A DNA stretch of 64,000 bases, taken from NCBI RefSeq assembly GCF_001431535.1, contig NZ_LDJK01000007.1, positions 1 through 64,000 on the forward strand. The letters are read 5' to 3'. Positions 17,688-27,315 of the stretch are shown here, piece by piece. Each line of letters begins with the position of its first letter. Within the stretch, counting starts at the first letter, position 1. This DNA is from Stenotrophomonas chelatiphaga. GTDB lineage: Bacteria; Pseudomonadota; Gammaproteobacteria; Xanthomonadales; Xanthomonadaceae. Under the pieces are notes generated by a model that ran no database searches, was not told the origin of the DNA, and worked only from the letters and a program-made list of their open reading frames with translations. The position numbers were made by a program, and so were the translations under genes.

Positions 17688-19370
17688 ATGACCCTGTCCC
17701 TGTCCCCCGCTACCGCGCCGCACCTCCCGCTGGTGTTCCGTCGCAGCGGCCACGAGTCCGCCATCCAGGCCGCCACGCTGTTCGACGTGGGCCTGCCGGC
17801 CGCACAGATTGAACGGATCAACGCCGAGGTATTCGCCGCCTTCGCCGCCAGTGCGCCGCGCGCCCAGGGCGAACCCCGACCCCACAACGACGCGGTGGCC
17901 CTGCGTACCCCCGACCTGGAGCGGCTGTACCGCGCGGCCGGCGATGAAGGCCGGCGCATGTCGCCGCAGAGCCTGCGGACCTGGGCGTTGGGAGAGTTGC
18001 AGCAGTCCCTTGGCAAGCAGGGATTCGATCACATCGAGCAACGCCGGCACACCCATCGCAGCACCCTTGACGCGCGTGTGCAGCGCGCCGAACACCTGTC
18101 AGCCGAGATGCGGGCGGCGCTCGATGCGGCCACGGCAGCGCAGGACGCGGCCGAGGCCGCTGCGGGAGAGGTGGGTGCGGAGCAAGGTGCGCTGGAAGCG
18201 GCGCGCGAACATGTCCAGCAGCTGCAGAGCGAGCTGGACGCACTGCAGCCCAACGACCCGGCCCGCGCGGCGAAGCAGGAGGAACTTGCCGCTGCGCGTG
18301 AGGTCCTGCAGCAGGCGCAGCAGCGCTTCGATGCGGCAGCGCAGGCGTTGTGCGAGGCCGCGTTGGAGCTGGATGCCAAGCTGGGCGAACTGGACGAGCT
18401 GGAGGCGACGCTGCGCGGCTTCAACCAGGGCCAGGCAATGGTCGCCGGGTACACGGAGCGGAAACTGAGTTCTGCCGACACCTTGACCCTGTTGCTGGCC
18501 CTGCTGAGCAAGGAGGAGGCAAAGGACGCCATGGCAACGATGAAAACCATGAGCGAGTTCACTATCCGGACCCTCAAGGCGCGCCAGGCAAAAGAGCAGG
18601 AACGCATCCGCCAGCACGAAGAAGAACTGCAGCGCGCACGCGATGCCGAAAAGAAGACCGGCTGCGCGGGAAAGATCTTCGGCTGGATCGGCGCTGCGGT
18701 GGGTGCGATCGCCAGCATCGGCGCCATCGTGGTGGGGGCGTTGCACGGCAACGTGGCGCTGATCGCCGGCGGGGTGATGGGCATGATGCTCACCATCGAC
18801 AGCATCGTCGGCATGACCACCGGATTTTCCGTGGTCGGCAAGGTGGTGGAGGGCGTCGGCTCGGTGATTGCCAAGGGATTGATGTTCTTCGGTGTTTCCG
18901 AGGACCTGGCCAAGCAGATCGGTTCGATCGTTGCCACCATCGTGGTCATGGCGGCGATCGTTGTGGCCATGCTGGTCACCGGGAATGCGGCCGCCGCGAC
19001 CCGGACCGCAGCACTCGCCGTCAAGGGCGCCGTGGAAACGACGGCGGCGGCCGCGGCGCGGATTGTCGAGCAGGCGACCAAGGTGCTGCAGTTCGTGGCA
19101 CAGGCGGCGGGCGCCATCGGCCAGACCGTGCACAACGTCGGCCAGGTGGTTGTCGCCGGCATCATGATCGACGTAAAAAAGCTGCTGAAACTGATCCAGG
19201 AGAGTCTGTTCGGCGATCAGCTGCTGCAGGACATCATGCGGATGTTCGCCGAGAGAACCAAGGAAAAGCTTCGCCGCTCGCTTGACCATGTGACCCAGAT
19301 GAGCGACGTGCAGCAGGACCGCGCGGATACCAGCGCCTATGTCATCGGCCATATGCGCCAACGCGCCTGA
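17688..19370 (+). CDS. SipB/IpaB-type translocator
   Basis: A 560-residue pore-forming translocator. Residues ~125-260 form an Ala/Gln/Glu-rich coiled coil. Two hydrophobic regions (~324-375 and ~405-430) match the two membrane segments of SipB/IpaB, and an amphipathic C-terminal helix region follows. In this family the protein enters the host membrane with SipC at the needle tip. The ATG at 17688 has AAGAGG upstream, and in-frame codons before it are poor. It is second gene of the sicA-sipBCDA-type run. Confidence 0.9.
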   Translation: MTLSLSPATAPHLPLVFRRSGHESAIQAATLFDVGLPAAQIERINAEVFAAFAASAPRAQGEPRPHNDAVALRTPDLERLYRAAGDEGRRMSPQSLRTWALGELQQSLGKQGFDHIEQRRHTHRSTLDARVQRAEHLSAEMRAALDAATAAQDAAEAAAGEVGAEQGALEAAREHVQQLQSELDALQPNDPARAAKQEELAAAREVLQQAQQRFDAAAQALCEAALELDAKLGELDELEATLRGFNQGQAMVAGYTERKLSSADTLTLLLALLSKEEAKDAMATMKTMSEFTIRTLKARQAKEQERIRQHEEELQRARDAEKKTGCAGKIFGWIGAAVGAIASIGAIVVGALHGNVALIAGGVMGMMLTIDSIVGMTTGFSVVGKVVEGVGSVIAKGLMFFGVSEDLAKQIGSIVATIVVMAAIVVAMLVTGNAAAATRTAALAVKGAVETTAAAAARIVEQATKVLQFVAQAAGAIGQTVHNVGQVVVAGIMIDVKKLLKLIQESLFGDQLLQDIMRMFAERTKEKLRRSLDHVTQMSDVQQDRADTSAYVIGHMRQRA

Positions 19371-19408
19371 GTGCGCCCCTTTCTTCAACGTCTACAGGAA
19401 AACCTTCC

Positions 19409-20698
19409 ATGTCACAGATCTCCCCCGTCCTGCAGCCGGTGCTGCAGCGATTCGCGCCTGCGCCGAATCCCGCCCCGTCGCCCTCGTCGCTGGACGAGGC
19501 GCAGGCCCGGCGCGCTGCCGACAGCATTGCGCAGAACAGCGAACGAACGCGGCAGGAGCCGGCCCGCCGCAGCGCCCCTGATCTTGCTGCGCCGGCGGCG
19601 TCGGTGGCCGGGTTTGCCGGTTTGGGCGCGCTGCTGCCGCTGATCGCCGGCCAGCATCCGGCCATGGTGCCCGGAGCAACCGCCGAAGCGTTTGCCGTGC
19701 TGCATCGGAGCGCAGCGGTCGCGGTCGCCAGCGCGGACGCAGGCGCGCCCGCACTGCTGGCCCAGGCGAGAACACTGACGGACCTGGCTACGGTCGATGG
19801 ACCGCTGGTGCTGCCGACCACGGCGGAACTGCGCGCACTGGCCGGCACTGCCGATGGCGCGCTGCCGGGCAGGGAGACGCTGCATGCAGTGTTGAGCGAT
19901 GCACCGGCCGTGCGCGACGTGCTGGAGGAGCTGGCGCAGCCCGATGAGGAACCGGAGATCGGGCAGGGCGGTGATGCGCGCTCGGACTACGTGCTGCTGC
20001 TGGTCGCCCTGCTGATGAAGATGAGCGCCAGCCAGCGCGAGCAGTCGGTGGCCATGGTTCACTTGGCCGAGCAGTCGCTGGCCGCGATGACCACCAGCAT
20101 GGTGGAAAGTGCGAAATCGACCCAGTCATCCAAGATCACCGCTGCCGTGGTCGGTGGGCTGATAGCCGCCGGCGGTGTCGGGCTGGGCGGCGTCGCTGCC
20201 TACAAGGGCGTACAGAATCTTCGCACCAACCGTATGGCGGCTGACGCCTCCAATGCCGAAGCCAACCATCTCAACAACCAGACGGCGGTCGGCATGAATA
20301 CCGCACCGGCCGGCGCCTCGGCACGTCCGCCGCAGGTGGAAGCCCTGCGACAGCGTCCGCAGGCACTGCAGGAGACCGCTTCGGTAAGCGAGACACAATA
20401 CGCCATCAACAATACGCAGCTCGGCGTGGTGTCCAGCGCGGGTCAGGCGGTCATCCAGACCGGGGGCAGCGTGGGCACCGTAGCGGGCACCCCGTTCGAT
20501 ATCCAGAGCACCGAGCACTCGGTCGATTCCGAGCGTGACCGGATCAACAAGGACATCGAGATCGACCTGGGCAGCAAGATCAACCAGGACGCCAACAAAA
20601 GCAGCGAAAGCCAGCAGGCGTTGTTCAACACGCTGGTCAGCCTGGAGCAGGACAAGCACGACGCAATGAAGCACGTCGTCGGCAACATGCGCCGCTGA
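19409..20698 (+). CDS. SipC/IpaC-type translocator
   Basis: A 429-residue protein with one hydrophobic segment (~247-266; GGLIAAGGVGLGGVAAY) after an Ala-rich N-terminal half, and a polar, Asn/Gln/Ser-rich C-terminal half. This build and its place after the SipB-type gene fit the second translocator SipC/IpaC; overall similarity is weaker than for SipB. SipC-family C-termini can act on host actin, but no such motif can be claimed here. Confidence 0.82.
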   Translation: MSQISPVLQPVLQRFAPAPNPAPSPSSLDEAQARRAADSIAQNSERTRQEPARRSAPDLAAPAASVAGFAGLGALLPLIAGQHPAMVPGATAEAFAVLHRSAAVAVASADAGAPALLAQARTLTDLATVDGPLVLPTTAELRALAGTADGALPGRETLHAVLSDAPAVRDVLEELAQPDEEPEIGQGGDARSDYVLLLVALLMKMSASQREQSVAMVHLAEQSLAAMTTSMVESAKSTQSSKITAAVVGGLIAAGGVGLGGVAAYKGVQNLRTNRMAADASNAEANHLNNQTAVGMNTAPAGASARPPQVEALRQRPQALQETASVSETQYAINNTQLGVVSSAGQAVIQTGGSVGTVAGTPFDIQSTEHSVDSERDRINKDIEIDLGSKINQDANKSSESQQALFNTLVSLEQDKHDAMKHVVGNMRR

Positions 20699-20764
20699 CC
20701 GCGCCCATCCACTTCCGGGGTCGGGGCGCATCGCGTGCCGGCTCCGCCTGCCACGGAGCATTCC

Positions 20765-21781
20765 ATGACCATTGAATCCAGCCTGCCACTCGCCCGCAGT
20801 CCGTCGCCGTTGCCGCCGCCGACCCGTCCAGAACAGGGGGACGTGGTCGCGACGTTGGCTGAACGGCCTGTCCCCACGCGGCGGTCTCCCGCTTCGCCTC
20901 TATTAGCGCACCTTGCCCGGTTTGCGGAGGGCAGCCCGCTGCCAGCGGAAGACACCGAAGCCATGCTGCAGCTTGCGACCCATCAGGAAGCGCTTTTCCT
21001 GGCCAGGAAGCAGGCGGAGATAATCGATGTGCTGAGCCATTCGCCTTGGCCGGCGTTCGCCGACGCCGAACCGGACAATGCGCAGGCAAAGCTTACGATG
21101 CAGGAGGCACGCCGTGCCCTGCAGGAACGGGTTCCGCAGCAACTGCTGCAGGACGCCGAACAACGGGCCGGCGGCTCCCACGCCGATTTCTTCAAGGAGA
21201 TCAGCGGGCTGATCGGTCGGCTTGATAAAGAGTGGATCGGCAAGTACAGCGGGTTGCTGGCGGGGTATGTCGGGTTCTACAGGGAACTGACCAATGCCCT
21301 GGCCTTGATCAAGGACCAGCTCGGAAAGCCGGATAAAGACGGCATGGTCGAAGTCGACTTCACTGCACTGCGCACGAAGCTTGATGACTTGAAGGCCAAG
21401 TGGGCAGGCCAGGGATTCGGTGAAGTATTTGGCACCGAGGCGGCGGCCCGACGGTATCTGGCGGAGGTGGGGATAGAGGGCCTGACCGTGGTCGAGCGAA
21501 AGCCTGGCGGCGGCTGGCAGATCAGTATCGATCCCGACCTGATCAACTCACTGCAGCATGTGTTTCCCTCGACGGTAGGTGGGATCAGCGCCAGTGCGCT
21601 GAATGAGATGATGGCCCAGAAGGAGATCATGCTGGAGCGCTTCAGTTTCATCACCCGCGCGATACCCGAGAAGTATCAGCGACAGCTGCAGATGTGGGAC
21701 ACGCTGGTGAAGATCCTCAGCAGCACTATCGATTCCACGACGCAGGCAGATCAGGGCGTCATCGCGGCAATGGCAGGCTGA
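20765..21781 (+). CDS. SipD/IpaD-type needle tip protein
   Basis: A 338-residue hydrophilic protein. It has a Pro/Ser-rich start, a long central helical region (FFKEISGLIGRLDKEWIGKYSGLL is the recognisable SipD/IpaD/BipD stretch; ~140-165) and a C-terminal helix (NEMMAQKEIMLERFSFITRA). It caps the needle and senses the host. The ATG at 20765 follows GGAGCATTCC; the frame is open 30 bases further upstream. Intact. Confidence 0.92.
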   Translation: MTIESSLPLARSPSPLPPPTRPEQGDVVATLAERPVPTRRSPASPLLAHLARFAEGSPLPAEDTEAMLQLATHQEALFLARKQAEIIDVLSHSPWPAFADAEPDNAQAKLTMQEARRALQERVPQQLLQDAEQRAGGSHADFFKEISGLIGRLDKEWIGKYSGLLAGYVGFYRELTNALALIKDQLGKPDKDGMVEVDFTALRTKLDDLKAKWAGQGFGEVFGTEAAARRYLAEVGIEGLTVVERKPGGGWQISIDPDLINSLQHVFPSTVGGISASALNEMMAQKEIMLERFSFITRAIPEKYQRQLQMWDTLVKILSSTIDSTTQADQGVIAAMAG

Positions 21782-21794
21782 CAGGAGAATCACT

Positions 21795-23726
21795 ATGGGC
21801 GCTGGCCCTTCAATTTCAATCTCGCCGTCCTCGACCCCTATTCTTCCCAGGGCGCACTCGAGCAAGAACAACGCGTTTGACAGCGTCGGCGTGGGCAACC
21901 GCGACCTCCCATCCAGGTCTGCTGGTGGCTACGCTGCAACCCCATCGGCGCAGGTCCGTGAGCCTGAAACGGGCGGTCCGCTGCGTCGCAGCGTATCGCT
22001 TGGAAGCCTGATCAGCGTCACCGACGTCTTGCAGAGGGCCGCGACTGCAGGCTTCGAAGATGGCTTTGGCCCGCAGGACGGCCCCGACAGCGGAGGCGTG
22101 CAGCGCGCAGACTACCTGCGCCAGCCCAGCCGAAGGAATCCGCTTGATCTTGGCGGGAATGCGCCCCGCTACCAGCAGCAGCACAGCCAGGATGTCTTCG
22201 ATCTACTCACACCGGCGACGAAGCAGTGGGATGAAAGGGCCAACGCGACTGCCGGGATGCGGAGCGGGGATGGAACAACGCGGCCCCACGCGCTGTTCAC
22301 CACGACAGAGACGGAGGCATCGACCATGGCGCGCGAGACCGCAGCACGCGAGGTGCTGAAGGAATTGGGTGTTTCAAGAAGCGAGGTGAACGCGCTGCTT
22401 ACGCGTCACGCCGCGACAACCGGTGGCACGGCCGTGCTGAACGCATGCCGCCTGTTGTCAATGCCGAAACTGAAGGCAAACCGGCAGGCGCATGCAGCGC
22501 TGGAAAAGAAACTGGAGCGCTATCTGGAGGCCGACAAAGGCCGTTACACCGGCCTCTATCGTGCCTTCGGCACGGACGCGTCCAAGCCGCTGAAACAACT
22601 GAAAGAGTGTATCGAAGCGACCGGGCGGACCGTAGGGCCTGATCAGATCAATGCGCAGTTGTTGGAAGACCTGACGCCGACGCTGGTGCAGGCCCTGGCG
22701 GCAAAGAATCCCGAGATGTCGGCCGAGATGCTGCGGAAGCAGTTGCCGGACCTCATCAACGCGCAGGCATTGTCGGCACTCAGAACACGGCTGGACAGGG
22801 CAGATATCAGTGGCGCCCTGCAGGACGCCGAGCTGCTGCCGCAGCTGGTCCAGGCGGCCGAACGCCCCCAGCCGCCGGCCAACAAGGCGGCCGATCCGGT
22901 AGGCGATTTTGCCAAGGCGATGGCGATGGTGCTGAAAGCGTTTCCCGATATCCACATCGAAAACAACGCCCGCAACATCGTCAACCAGGACGGCTGGGTC
23001 TTCCAGGGCGCCAAGGAACCGCCCGTGCAGACGGCAGTGAAACCGCCCGTGCAGCCGGCAGTGGAACCCATCGTGCAGCCGGCGGTGACGGTGGTGCCAG
23101 CGGTGATCGAAGAGCAACCCAAGGTGGAGGCTGCGGGGGCGCAGGTGCCGGACGAGGGCATTGACATGACCGGGGACACCTCAGACCCCGACGAAGACGA
23201 CGGTGTCCCGACGGAAGCCGAGCAGCCGGCAGCGCCGGCTCAACCAGAGCGCGAGGTCCCGCCGCGTACCTCCAGCGAGCGGACCTCGACGCAGTACCCG
23301 GCCGGGTTCCACGAGCGGTTCAACAGTGTGCTGAAAGAGTTGAAGAGCAGCAATGCCGCCGACCGCGTCAAATCGGTCTCGATAGGTGGCGTTGACCTGC
23401 GTCAAGCGCTCGTTGAGACGGGTCGTCCCCCGAGAGCCGCCGGGGAAGATGAGGGCGTGAACAGTGCAGCCAATGTGGCATTTACATCGCGCAGCCAGCT
23501 CAAAAAAACCACGCCCGAGAGCCCTCACGTGCAGTCGGCGACCGTCGTGCCGAATCCAGCTGCCAGTGACAGAACGCAGGAAGAAGAGGCGACTGCGGGG
23601 AGCGCACAGCCGAACAGTGGCAGGCTTGCAACGCATTCCTTCCACAGGCTGAAGGGGCCGATCCCGCGCGGGCAGCGCGCAAGCGACGTGCCTGAGCTGC
23701 AGCGCAGATCAGATGAGCGGGCCTGA
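21795..23726 (+). CDS. Putative effector at the sipA position
   Basis: A 643-residue, mostly hydrophilic protein lying where SPI-1 carries sipA. The first ~60 residues are Ser/Pro/Gly-rich, as in secreted effectors. ~170-370 is a helical domain (MARETAAREVLKELGVSRSE). ~400-430 holds a short repeat built on PVQ/PAV (PPVQTAVKPPVQPAVEPIVQ). ~445-500 is acidic and Pro-rich. SipA-type proteins bind actin; I see no clear actin-binding signature and name it by position. GAGAA lies before the ATG. It is followed without gap by iacP, whose start overlaps it. Confidence 0.7.
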   Translation: MGAGPSISISPSSTPILPRAHSSKNNAFDSVGVGNRDLPSRSAGGYAATPSAQVREPETGGPLRRSVSLGSLISVTDVLQRAATAGFEDGFGPQDGPDSGGVQRADYLRQPSRRNPLDLGGNAPRYQQQHSQDVFDLLTPATKQWDERANATAGMRSGDGTTRPHALFTTTETEASTMARETAAREVLKELGVSRSEVNALLTRHAATTGGTAVLNACRLLSMPKLKANRQAHAALEKKLERYLEADKGRYTGLYRAFGTDASKPLKQLKECIEATGRTVGPDQINAQLLEDLTPTLVQALAAKNPEMSAEMLRKQLPDLINAQALSALRTRLDRADISGALQDAELLPQLVQAAERPQPPANKAADPVGDFAKAMAMVLKAFPDIHIENNARNIVNQDGWVFQGAKEPPVQTAVKPPVQPAVEPIVQPAVTVVPAVIEEQPKVEAAGAQVPDEGIDMTGDTSDPDEDDGVPTEAEQPAAPAQPEREVPPRTSSERTSTQYPAGFHERFNSVLKELKSSNAADRVKSVSIGGVDLRQALVETGRPPRAAGEDEGVNSAANVAFTSRSQLKKTTPESPHVQSATVVPNPAASDRTQEEEATAGSAQPNSGRLATHSFHRLKGPIPRGQRASDVPELQRRSDERA

Positions 23727-23970
23727 TACGCCCGCCAGCGGCGTGCGGCCGTTGATCGCCCTGGTCACCGGTTCGATCGCCGTGGCGGATATCCGCCACG
23801 GCGACCGACTGGTGGAAGACCTGGGCATGGACTCGCTGGAAATCGCCGATCTGCTGGTGGAGATCGAAGAGCGCTTCGAGGTGGTCATCACCGTCGATGC
23901 GCTGGCCGGTGCGCGCACGGTGGCCGAACTGGAGGCGACCGTGCGCCGGCTGCAATGTGCCACCGGATGA
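23713..23970 (+). CDS. iacP: IacP-type acyl carrier protein
   Basis: An 85-residue acyl-carrier-like protein with the phosphopantetheine attachment sequence LGMDSLEIADL (Ser41). In SPI-1 iacP follows sipA, as here, and supports effector secretion and invasion in Salmonella. It overlaps the sipA-position gene by 14 bases and the lytic transglycosylase gene by four (ATGA). Confidence 0.9.
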   Translation: MSGPDTPASGVRPLIALVTGSIAVADIRHGDRLVEDLGMDSLEIADLLVEIEERFEVVITVDALAGARTVAELEATVRRLQCATG

Positions 23971-24545
23971 TGCAGGCAGGGCGACTGGCAGCGGGCGTCG
24001 CGCTCGTTGTCAGTGCCGCTTCCGTGCAGGCGGCATCCTTCTACGCGGGGGTATCCGCCGATGGCCGCCTGGTGGTGGCCGAGCAGCCGATGCAGGGGCT
24101 GCACGCCTTTCATCCCGATCCCCTGCGCGAAGAGGAAAGGCGCCCGCAGGTGGGCCGTGGAGACGCATCACGATGGCATGCGCTGCTGCGACAGGTCGCC
24201 GAAGAAGTCGGAATCGAAGCGGCGCTGCTGCAGGCCGTGGTCCAGCAGGAATCCGGCTTCAACCCGCGGGCGGTCTCGCCTGCCGGCGCGGCAGGCCTGA
24301 TGCAGCTGATGCCGGCCACCGCACGGCGTTTCGGCGTGCGTGACCGGTTCGATCCCGCGCAGAACCTGCGCGGTGGGGCGCGCTACCTTGCATGGCTGCT
24401 GCACCACTTCGATCAGGATCTCGACCTGGCCCTGGCAGGCTACAACGCCGGTGAAGGCAGCGTGCGCCGCTACGGCAACCGGGTTCCGCCATTTGCCGAA
24501 ACGCAGGCTTATGTAAGTGCCGTGCGGCGACGCTACGCGCGCTGA
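23967..24545 (+). CDS. IagB-type T3SS lytic transglycosylase
   Basis: A 192-residue exported enzyme: signal peptide 1-23, then an SLT/goose-lysozyme-like domain with VVQQESGFNP (catalytic Glu95), AGLMQLMPATA and GYNAGEGSV. It cuts peptidoglycan so the needle complex can pass the wall. SPI-1 has iagB at the matching position. The ATG at 23967 overlapping the iacP stop was chosen; the next codon is also ATG. Confidence 0.92.
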   Translation: MMQAGRLAAGVALVVSAASVQAASFYAGVSADGRLVVAEQPMQGLHAFHPDPLREEERRPQVGRGDASRWHALLRQVAEEVGIEAALLQAVVQQESGFNPRAVSPAGAAGLMQLMPATARRFGVRDRFDPAQNLRGGARYLAWLLHHFDQDLDLALAGYNAGEGSVRRYGNRVPPFAETQAYVSAVRRRYAR

Positions 24546-24656
24546 ATCGACGCGTCGGGAAACCATCATTTACAACTCGGCTTATATCGCCGCCCCCGGT
24601 GCGACCCCAACATAGCCAGCGCCAACCACGGCACGTCACTCTCTGTTGAACATCCC

Positions 24657-25844
24657 ATGTTGCATGTACTGAGAATCCTTGCGGGTAACTTGAGCGGCGT
24701 CGAGTATTCCGTGTCTGACGGCGTTACCGTGTTCCATGTGGGGCCGCAGGAAGATCTGGCCAATGGCCGGGCCGCGCAGCTGCTCGGTGCCGATGAACGT
24801 GCCTATTTCATTCCTGCAGACCTGCCTGCCGCCGCATTCGCGCTGCAGGCGGCCGGTACCGGGCACGGGGTGCAGCTGGGCGAGCGCACGGACGAGCACG
24901 CCGCCTGGACATGGCGTGCGCTGCCGCTGCAGCACCCGATCCAGGTCGCCGGCGTGCATTTCGCCGTCCGCGAACAGCACGCACAATGGCCGGCGCAGGT
25001 ACTTGCCTTCGTGCCACCGGCGCTGCCGGTGGAAGTTCCAGTCGCTGCAGCGTCGGCTGAGCAAAAGCCACCCGGTCGCCGTCGCCCGGTGTTGCTGCTG
25101 GGTATCGTGGCGCTGCTGGCCGCAGGCGCAGGCGCCGCATGGTTGCATTGGCAGCACCAGCCGGAAACCCGGGTGCGCGGCCTGGCTGGGGTACTGTCGA
25201 ATGCACCGGCGGATTACGCGATCGCTCCCGGCAACGACGGCCGTCTTTATGCCTTCAGTGACAGCGCTTCGGCGCGTAGTTGGGGCGAGCGGGCCAGTCG
25301 CCGCGCGCAGCGGCGCAATGACATTCATCTGTTGCGCCGCGAAGAAGCCGCACGCCTGGAACAGGCATTGATTGCCGCCGGCCTGGACCTGGTGGTGGTG
25401 CGGCTGGACGACCCATCCCGGCCCGAGGTGGTGCTGAATGGCAGCGTGACCACTGCACGCACCACCCAGGTCGGTTCCGTGCTGGCGGCACACGCGCCGT
25501 ACCTCAAGCAGGCGCGGGTGTCGGCCATCAGCGACCAGCAGCTGATCGCCCTGGCCCGGCAGCAGATGCGCGTATTGGGCATCAGCACCCGCACCGAGCC
25601 GCGCGGCGAGCGGGTCAGCATCGTCAATGACGTGTTCCTCGACGATGCCGGCCTCAACGCGATGGCCAGTGCGGCCCGCACGTTTCACCAGCGCTGGGGC
25701 ATGCGCCGCATCAGCGTGTCTCCGCAACTCTGGGACGACCTGTTGCAGGGGCGTTCCTACCGTTACTCCCCGGGCCAGCTGCTGTCGGTTGGCAGTGGCC
25801 GCTGGGACTACAGCCGTGCTGCGGTATCGCAGGCGGCACCTTGA
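24657..25844 (+). CDS. sctD: T3SS inner-membrane ring protein SctD (PrgH)
   Basis: A 395-residue protein with a cytoplasmic FHA-like domain (1-~135), a single membrane helix at ~144-165 (VLLLGIVALLAAGAGAAW) and a periplasmic ring-building domain. This is the PrgH/EprH layout and it heads the prgHIJK-orgAB-like run. The 111 bases upstream are unusually AT-rich for this window and probably hold the promoter of this second transcription unit. HilA/HilD-type regulator genes found here in Salmonella are absent. Confidence 0.9.
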   Translation: MLHVLRILAGNLSGVEYSVSDGVTVFHVGPQEDLANGRAAQLLGADERAYFIPADLPAAAFALQAAGTGHGVQLGERTDEHAAWTWRALPLQHPIQVAGVHFAVREQHAQWPAQVLAFVPPALPVEVPVAAASAEQKPPGRRRPVLLLGIVALLAAGAGAAWLHWQHQPETRVRGLAGVLSNAPADYAIAPGNDGRLYAFSDSASARSWGERASRRAQRRNDIHLLRREEAARLEQALIAAGLDLVVVRLDDPSRPEVVLNGSVTTARTTQVGSVLAAHAPYLKQARVSAISDQQLIALARQQMRVLGISTRTEPRGERVSIVNDVFLDDAGLNAMASAARTFHQRWGMRRISVSPQLWDDLLQGRSYRYSPGQLLSVGSGRWDYSRAAVSQAAP

Positions 25845-25871
25845 CTACCCCTACCCCTATTGGAGAACACC

Positions 25872-26180
25872 ATGAGCGATAGCACCCTCCCCATCACCAG
25901 GCCGGGCTGGGGCGACCCTGGCGAAGGCGGCGATGCATCACTGTGGAAGGGGTGGCTGAGCGAGCACTCCAAGATGTTCGACGACGGTGTGAAACACCTG
26001 AAGGCGGAGATGACGCGAATCATGGCAAAGCTGGGTGAGGAGGGTAACGCCAGCGATCCCGCCTTGTTGGCCGATTATCAGGCAGCACTTTCCCAATACA
26101 ACATGTACCGGATGCTGCAGTCGAACTCCTCCAAAAGCCTGTCCGACCAGAGCAAGTCGGTCATCCGCAACCTGGCCTGA
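25872..26180 (+). CDS. sctF: T3SS needle protein SctF (PrgI/MxiH)
   Basis: A 102-residue protein whose second half (NASDPALLADYQAALSQYNM, then YRMLQSNSSKSLSDQSKSVI) matches the helical hairpin of PrgI/MxiH/BsaL, including the DPALLA.YQ..LS.YN motif. It is ~20 residues longer at the N-terminus than PrgI. An ATG 12 bases upstream is possible but lies closer to the GGAGAA. Confidence 0.93.
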   Translation: MSDSTLPITRPGWGDPGEGGDASLWKGWLSEHSKMFDDGVKHLKAEMTRIMAKLGEEGNASDPALLADYQAALSQYNMYRMLQSNSSKSLSDQSKSVIRNLA

Positions 26181-26232
26181 GCCCTGCGGCCCGTGCGTCA
26201 CGCGGGCCGTCCTTCGCGACGAGGATCTTTCC

Positions 26233-26523
26233 ATGATCAGTATTGCCCCGGTATCGGCGGGCGTTTCCCCGCTTGCCGCAGCGGAAGGTGTGTCCGTTCC
26301 CCTTTCCAGCCGCTTCAACCAGGCCCTGGCCGAACGCTATGTAACGGCGGGTCAGGAACGCGACGCCATCCTGGCCGCGGCCAATGATCCAGCGGTCGCC
26401 GCCGACCCGGCCAGGCTCCATGCGCTGCAGCTGCGGCTGGATGAATACACCAAGCAGATCGCATTGAGTTCGTCGTTGGTCAGCCACGCGACCAAGGGCA
26501 TCGAAACGCTGGTGAAGAGCTGA
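26233..26523 (+). CDS. sctI: T3SS inner rod protein SctI (PrgJ)
   Basis: A 96-residue helical protein in the prgJ position between needle and SctJ. The C-terminal LRLDEYTKQIALSSSLVSHA with its end GIETLVKS resembles the PrgJ/MxiI rod family, which links the export gate to the needle base. GAGGATC precedes the ATG. Confidence 0.88.
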   Translation: MISIAPVSAGVSPLAAAEGVSVPLSSRFNQALAERYVTAGQERDAILAAANDPAVAADPARLHALQLRLDEYTKQIALSSSLVSHATKGIETLVKS

Positions 26524-26526
26524 GCC

Positions 26527-27315
26527 ATGATCGGTTTCCCGACGCGCCGTGGGGTGGCCATGCTGTTGTGCCTGCTGCTGGTCGGCTGCGCGCGCTCCGA
26601 ACTGCTGCAGGCACTGGACGAGCGCCAAGCCAATGAAGTGGTGGCCGCGCTGCTCCACCACAACATCCCCGCCGAAAAGCGCCTGCAGGGCAAGGCCGGC
26701 TTCGTGGTGCGCGTCGGCGCGGACGACCTGGCCGAGGCCATCGACCTGGTCCAGCTGAAGGGCCTGCCTTCCGCCCCGCGCACCCAGATCGCCGCGCTGT
26801 TTCCTGCCGATGCGATGGTCAGCACGCCGCTGGCCGAGCGTGCACGCCTGCTGTCGGCCATCGAGCAGCGCCTGGAGGAATCGCTGACCACGCTGGTCGG
26901 GGTGAAGCGGGCGCGCGTGCATGTGAGCTACGACGCCGGCCCGGTCGAGGGCAGCCTGCAACAGCGCAGGCCGCCGGCGATGCATGTCGCCGCGGTGCTG
27001 GCGCATTCGGCGGACATGGACCAGGCGGTGCTGCTGGCCACGGCCAAGCGCTTCCTGCGCAATGCCTTCGTCGATGTGGCCTACGACAACGTATCGGTGG
27101 TGCTGACGCCGGCCGCCGAGCCGCGCAGTCTGGCGGTGACGCCGGCCGAACCGCAACGTCCGATGTGGGTATGGCTGCTGGTGCCGTTGATCGGCTTGCT
27201 GCTGGTGGCTGGCGTCGGTGGGTGGCTGTGGAAGCGTGGCGATCCGCGGGTCCGTGGCATGTTCGATCGCCTTCGCCGCGGCCGCCAGGATGCGTCCGGT
27301 ACGCCCCATGCATGA
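26527..27315 (+). CDS. sctJ: T3SS inner-membrane ring lipoprotein SctJ (PrgK)
   Basis: A 262-residue lipoprotein: signal with lipobox LLVGC (Cys21), then the SctJ/FliF-type ring-building motifs (LDERQANEVVAALLHHNIPA, then KGLPSAPRT) and a C-terminal membrane helix (~203-225). It forms the inner-membrane ring with SctD. Its stop lies inside the start of sctK, so translation is coupled. Confidence 0.95.
   Translation: MIGFPTRRGVAMLLCLLLVGCARSELLQALDERQANEVVAALLHHNIPAEKRLQGKAGFVVRVGADDLAEAIDLVQLKGLPSAPRTQIAALFPADAMVSTPLAERARLLSAIEQRLEESLTTLVGVKRARVHVSYDAGPVEGSLQQRRPPAMHVAAVLAHSADMDQAVLLATAKRFLRNAFVDVAYDNVSVVLTPAAEPRSLAVTPAEPQRPMWVWLLVPLIGLLLVAGVGGWLWKRGDPRVRGMFDRLRRGRQDASGTPHA

Noticed and set aside
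23029..23100. A tandem repeat suggesting a CRISPR or VNTR
   Set aside because: It is a short, imperfect protein-level repeat (PVQ/PAV) inside a coding frame, with no spacer structure.
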